64,000 bases of DNA from Desulfobulbaceae bacterium BRH_c16a. GTDB taxonomy: Bacteria; Desulfobacterota; Desulfobulbia; Desulfobulbales; Desulfocapsaceae. The translations under genes were made by a program, and so were the position numbers. Numbering within the stretch: position 1 is the first letter of the stretch; every line of letters begins with the position of its first letter. The notes below the pieces were generated by a model. The model searched no databases and was not told the DNA's origin. It was given only the letters and a program-made list of their open reading frames with translations. Below are positions 60,967 through 64,000 of this stretch, one piece after another. The stretch spans positions 27,580-91,579 of the forward strand of contig LADS01000069.1 in NCBI GenBank assembly GCA_000961725.1. The letters are read 5' to 3'.

Positions 60967-62868
60967 ATGTCGGATACAATCTTAGTAGTAGACGATGAGC
61001 ATCATTTCACCGCCAGCCTGAAACGTATTCTGCATGGCGAAGGCTTCGATGTGGATACGGCAGCCTCCGGCAGGGAAACCTTTACCTGTATCAAGACCAG
61101 AGAATATTCGGCTGTCCTCCTCGATCTGCACCTTCCCGACCTCAACGGCATTGAAATCGCCGAATACATCACCCGGAAAGATCCGGATTGCGCCGTCATC
61201 ATCCTTACCGGCCAGGCAACTGTAACCTCGGCGATGCAGGCCGTGCGATGTGGCTGCTATGACTATATCACCAAACCCTGTCAGCCGGAGCAGGTTGTCC
61301 TGACCCTCAAACGGGCAACGGAGAACCGCCTGCTGAAAAAAGAACTGCTCGCCAGCAAAAACAAATACCAACGACTCTCAGAGGCGACATGGGAAGCGAT
61401 CGTTGTCTTTTCCGATGAACGTATCTGCGAAGTGAACACTCAGTTTTGTGAGCTTTTCGGCATCACCGAAAGCGAAGTCCAGGGTTACTCGCTGAGTACC
61501 TTCATCCCCGGCCTGGCACTTCCTGCCCCCTTTATCCAAGGTTCGGTCGACGACATCCTGCAGGTATCCGAATTTGAAGGAATTCGTGCCGACGGGACGG
61601 TTTTCCCCGGGGAGCTTCGGCTGAAACGAATCATGGAAAGCGGAACATACCGCTGGGTGGCGGCAATTCGCGACCTTACCCGGCGCAGGCAGGAGAAACT
61701 GTCGCGAACCAAGCTGGAGGAAAAACTGACCTACGCCATGCGCATGGAGTCCATCGGCCTCATGGCCGGCAGCGTAGCCCATGATCTCAACAACATCCTT
61801 ACCAGTATCGTATCCTTTCCCGAACTCCTGCTGCTCGACATGCCCGCCAATGCCAGATACCGGGCCGATATCGACCGGATCAAAAGGGCAGGACAGCAAG
61901 CTGCGGCCGTAGTCTCCGATCTTTTGACCATCGCCCGAGGTTCCACCTGTAAAAAGGAAATCCGCAATCTCAACGATATGATAAGACAATATCGGGATTC
62001 CCTGGACTACTTGCACCAATCTCGATCGTTCCCCGACAAGAAAGTTACATTTGATCTGGATCCGCGTCTCGGCAACATCAGAGTGACTCCCATTCAACTG
62101 ACAAAATCCCTGATTAACCTGGTCAGAAATGCGGCCGAGGCGATCGACGATCAAGGCACCATCTCCGTCTATACAACCAGGCGGACCTTCATTGAACCTT
62201 ACAAGGGGTATGAAGCCATTCCTCCCGGCCAGTACGAAGTTCTTGGCGTTGCAGATACCGGAAACGGCATAGCGGCGGAACACCTTGTCCATATTTTTGA
62301 ACCGTTTTATTCTCAGAAACAGATGGGCAACAGCGGCACCGGACTGGGACTCACCATTATTATGCACACCATGCGGGATCATTCCGGCTACATCGATCTG
62401 AAGAGCAATGCACAAGGCACCGTTTTCGAACTTTTTTTCCCCACATGCTGCGGAAATGAAGAATTTTCGACCTCGACACTGTCTCTTGAGTCGCTTCTGG
62501 GCAAAGGGGAAAAAGTGTTGGTCGTCGATGACATGGAAAGCCAGAGAGTCATCACTTCGTCCATTCTCAAGCGACTCGGCTACACGCCGTTTACCGTGGA
62601 AAACGGAGAACAGGCAATCCAGCACCTGAAAAAGGAACCGGTCGATCTGCTTCTTCTGGATATGATCATGGAGCCGGGAATGAACGGCTATGAGACATTC
62701 AAGGAGATTCGCCTGCTTGTTCCCGGCCAGCGGGCGGTAGTAACATCGGGATGCCATAATCATCCCGACAGGGAAAGGATCAGGGCCCTGGGCATATCCC
62801 ATTACCTGCCCAAACCGCTCAGCGTGACACACTTGGCCCAGGCAATCCGGCAGGAGATCAACTCCTGA
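60967..62868 (+). CDS. REC-PAS-histidine kinase-REC hybrid
   Basis: The ATG at 60967 (633 aa, MSDTILVVDD) is preferred over a GTG at 60949; neither has a clear ribosome site. The order is receiver 1 (Asp53 in VLLDLHLPD), PAS (about 140-240), HisKA (His272 in VAHDLNN), HATPase (ADTGNGI, GTGLGL) and receiver 2 (Asp565 in LLLLDMIM). There is no output domain, so it probably relays phosphate to or from the HDOD kinase or a distant regulator. Confidence 0.88.
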   Translation: MSDTILVVDDEHHFTASLKRILHGEGFDVDTAASGRETFTCIKTREYSAVLLDLHLPDLNGIEIAEYITRKDPDCAVIILTGQATVTSAMQAVRCGCYDYITKPCQPEQVVLTLKRATENRLLKKELLASKNKYQRLSEATWEAIVVFSDERICEVNTQFCELFGITESEVQGYSLSTFIPGLALPAPFIQGSVDDILQVSEFEGIRADGTVFPGELRLKRIMESGTYRWVAAIRDLTRRRQEKLSRTKLEEKLTYAMRMESIGLMAGSVAHDLNNILTSIVSFPELLLLDMPANARYRADIDRIKRAGQQAAAVVSDLLTIARGSTCKKEIRNLNDMIRQYRDSLDYLHQSRSFPDKKVTFDLDPRLGNIRVTPIQLTKSLINLVRNAAEAIDDQGTISVYTTRRTFIEPYKGYEAIPPGQYEVLGVADTGNGIAAEHLVHIFEPFYSQKQMGNSGTGLGLTIIMHTMRDHSGYIDLKSNAQGTVFELFFPTCCGNEEFSTSTLSLESLLGKGEKVLVVDDMESQRVITSSILKRLGYTPFTVENGEQAIQHLKKEPVDLLLLDMIMEPGMNGYETFKEIRLLVPGQRAVVTSGCHNHPDRERIRALGISHYLPKPLSVTHLAQAIRQEINS

Positions 62869-63494
62869 GCCCGTCGATAGGACAGCCTCCTGATATGGTT
62901 AGCACTGTCAATAATAAACAGCAATCCATTGCCTCTTTTTTACTGATTATCAGTTTGCAACGAGGTTAATTAGTAATCTTTCAGTTCATGACCAGAGGCG
63001 GGATCATCGTGTAACGACGGTTGATCAGTCTGATATGCGCGGGTTGGGTACCGAATGAATTGGCTTCGTCGTGGAGCTACCTCTATCTAGAGCCGGGAGT
63101 TTCAGCTATTGCTTATTCCCATAGGAGGCTCGAGGATTCTCCTGACCGTGACCGCGCCCCTGGCGATGAATTGAAAGAGTTATTGTGATTTTTCCTAACA
63201 CACTCCTTTGATGTAAAATCTTATTTTGGAATTGCTGATAAAATTTAACAATTTACTGCGTTGTTGTTCTCTTCTTGTTATACTGCCAGAGCTCACCCGG
63301 AGGATAGGGCAACGCTGAGGAGCGACCCGAGCGCCGTGGTGAGTGACCGATGAATGGGAGGCTGGGCAGGTGATCGTCCAGCCTTTTTGGTTTTCACTTC
63401 CTGTTCATTGGTCCTTAATGCGTTAAACCTACTACCGGCGAGCGCAGCAAGCCGTAAATGATCATAGCTACACTCAGCTTTATTATGCAAACAA
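62869..63494. other. Non-coding region leading into the IS110 element
   Basis: 626 bp without a supported gene. The left part (62869-63260) shows no clear structure. The part from about 63268 to 63494 lies downstream of the transposase on its strand and contains GC-rich hairpin-prone sequence, including AGGCTGG (63359-63365) pairing with CCAGCCT (63378-63384) followed by TTTTT. It probably belongs to the insertion sequence. A 93-codon frame here (63293-63574, minus) is not convincing. Confidence 0.55.
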
Positions 63495-64000
63495 TCAGGC
63501 TGCCTTGGATAGTTCCTGTGCAATTGCCCAGGAGAAACCTGCGATCTCTCTGGCAATTGCTGTTTTAGTAACATTCACATTTTTCCCTTTTGCCGTTAAA
63601 TACTGATAGCGGGTACAAAGTCTACACTGAGCTTTCCAAGAAATATCGATCACTCCTACGGGTAATTCTTCTTGTCGTTTACGGATGGCCTTGCTTTTTC
63701 TTGCCGGGAATCGATAGGCATGAGCTGCTGTCACTAAGGCTTTGCGTACGTGTCCGTTCCCTGTTTTGGTGATCGAACCTTTGCTCACGCGCCGCTTGAA
63801 TGTTCAGAAGGGATAAGACCAAGAAATGCCATAAGTTTTTCCGGGTTTTCAAAACGAGTGAGATCGCTCAGTTCGGCGGCTATTGTTGCGGCAATAATCA
63901 GAGAAATTCCGCGCATAGACTGAAGGGCCTCGATTAGCTTGTGTTGACGACCTTGCCTGGACTGAAACCGGACTTGCTCGGTTAGTCGCTGAACACGGTT
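63495..64000 (-). pseudogene. IS110-family transposase, frameshifted, 5' part outside window
   Basis: Reading the minus strand from the window edge, an open frame gives the IS110 C-terminal (helix-hairpin-helix) domain: MRGISLIIAATIAAEL, then LMAFLGLIPSEHSSG, and stops at a TGA at 63785-63787. The sequence continues in another frame as SKGSITKTGNGHVRKALVTA and runs to the stop at 63495 (AREIAGFSWAIAQELS). Normal homologues read straight through GLxPSEHSSG into the GxITKTGNGHVR segment, so there is a one-base-type frameshift at about 63785-63796. The catalytic serine region is in the C-terminal half but the enzyme is probably inactive unless the shift is a sequencing error. Confidence 0.85.

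Noticed and set aside
63293..63574. 93-codon minus-strand frame downstream of the transposase
   Set aside because: It overlaps the end of the transposase in another frame and covers the structured non-coding end of the element; an RNA or terminus is more likely.

Overview
The window reads as about 64 kb of chromosome from a propionate-metabolising sulfate reducer or relative in the Desulfobacterota (Desulfobulbales-like). This is an inference. It rests on a complete methylmalonyl-CoA (Wood-Werkman type) pathway built from a sodium-pump decarboxylase and a transcarboxylase-like enzyme, on GNAT-fused CoA-transferase and OFA-transporter/acetyl-CoA synthetase neighbours typical of that phylum, and on moderate GC with AT-rich intergenic regions. 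I found no rRNA, tRNA or CRISPR array.

Layout. 1-3.0 kb: the 3' end of an RNase D gene, a small exported protein and malonyl-CoA decarboxylase. 3.0-5.8 kb (minus): an acuI-acuC-acuB-like operon (acryloyl-CoA reductase-type MDR, class I deacetylase, CBS-ACT protein). 6.2-15.4 kb (plus): two blocks, each led by a near-duplicate TetR regulator: tetR1-mmdADCB (Na+-pumping methylmalonyl-CoA decarboxylase) and tetR2-mce-mcm, then a terminator and meaB. 15.5-24.9 kb (minus): prpE, sucC, sucD, a second carboxyltransferase (12S-like), an ABM-domain protein, a 77-aa peptide, a 5S+1.3S fusion and a gamma carbonic anhydrase. 25.5-32.1 kb (plus): a Cache/PAS kinase and NtrC-type regulator, an acetate transporter behind a sigma-54 promoter, and a CoA-transferase-GNAT fusion. 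32.2-36.4 kb (minus): a degenerate site-2-protease homologue, acetyl-CoA synthetase and an OFA-type MFS transporter. 37-40.1 kb (minus): an orphan NorQ/NorD (CbbQ/CbbO-like) pair. 40.4-57.8 kb (plus, except one AMIN protein): housekeeping genes (ffh-rpsP-khpA-rimM-trmD-RNA methyltransferase-rplS-rnhB-yraN, pdxA-tmk, TPR and LolB-like lipoproteins, a radical SAM fusion, dacB, a small cytochrome c, a DUF2231-like membrane protein, a PHP hydrolase). 58.3-62.9 kb: an HDOD-GAF-kinase and a REC-PAS-kinase-REC protein. The right edge holds a frameshifted IS110-family transposase.

How it fits together. PrpE activates propionate. The 12S + 5S/1.3S proteins would exchange carboxyl groups between methylmalonyl-CoA and pyruvate. 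Mce, Mcm and MeaB interconvert methylmalonyl-CoA and succinyl-CoA, and SucCD links this to succinate and ATP or GTP. The Mmd complex couples methylmalonyl-CoA decarboxylation to Na+ export. Acetate is handled by the YaaH-type transporter, the OFA transporter, acetyl-CoA synthetase and the CoA-transferase. A GNAT domain on the CoA-transferase and the AcuC/AcuB pair suggest that the acyl-CoA synthetases are controlled by lysine acetylation.

Most notable regulatory signals. A 13-bp palindrome GTAACA(A/T)TGTTAC overlaps the predicted start points of tetR1-mmd and prpE, with a near-identical copy before tetR2, indicating a small propionate regulon. Three ACAAC-N4-GTTGT sites precede an excellent sigma-54 promoter in front of the acetate transporter. 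Dispersed inverted-repeat elements sit between cistrons, and one 148-bp element has terminal inverted repeats.
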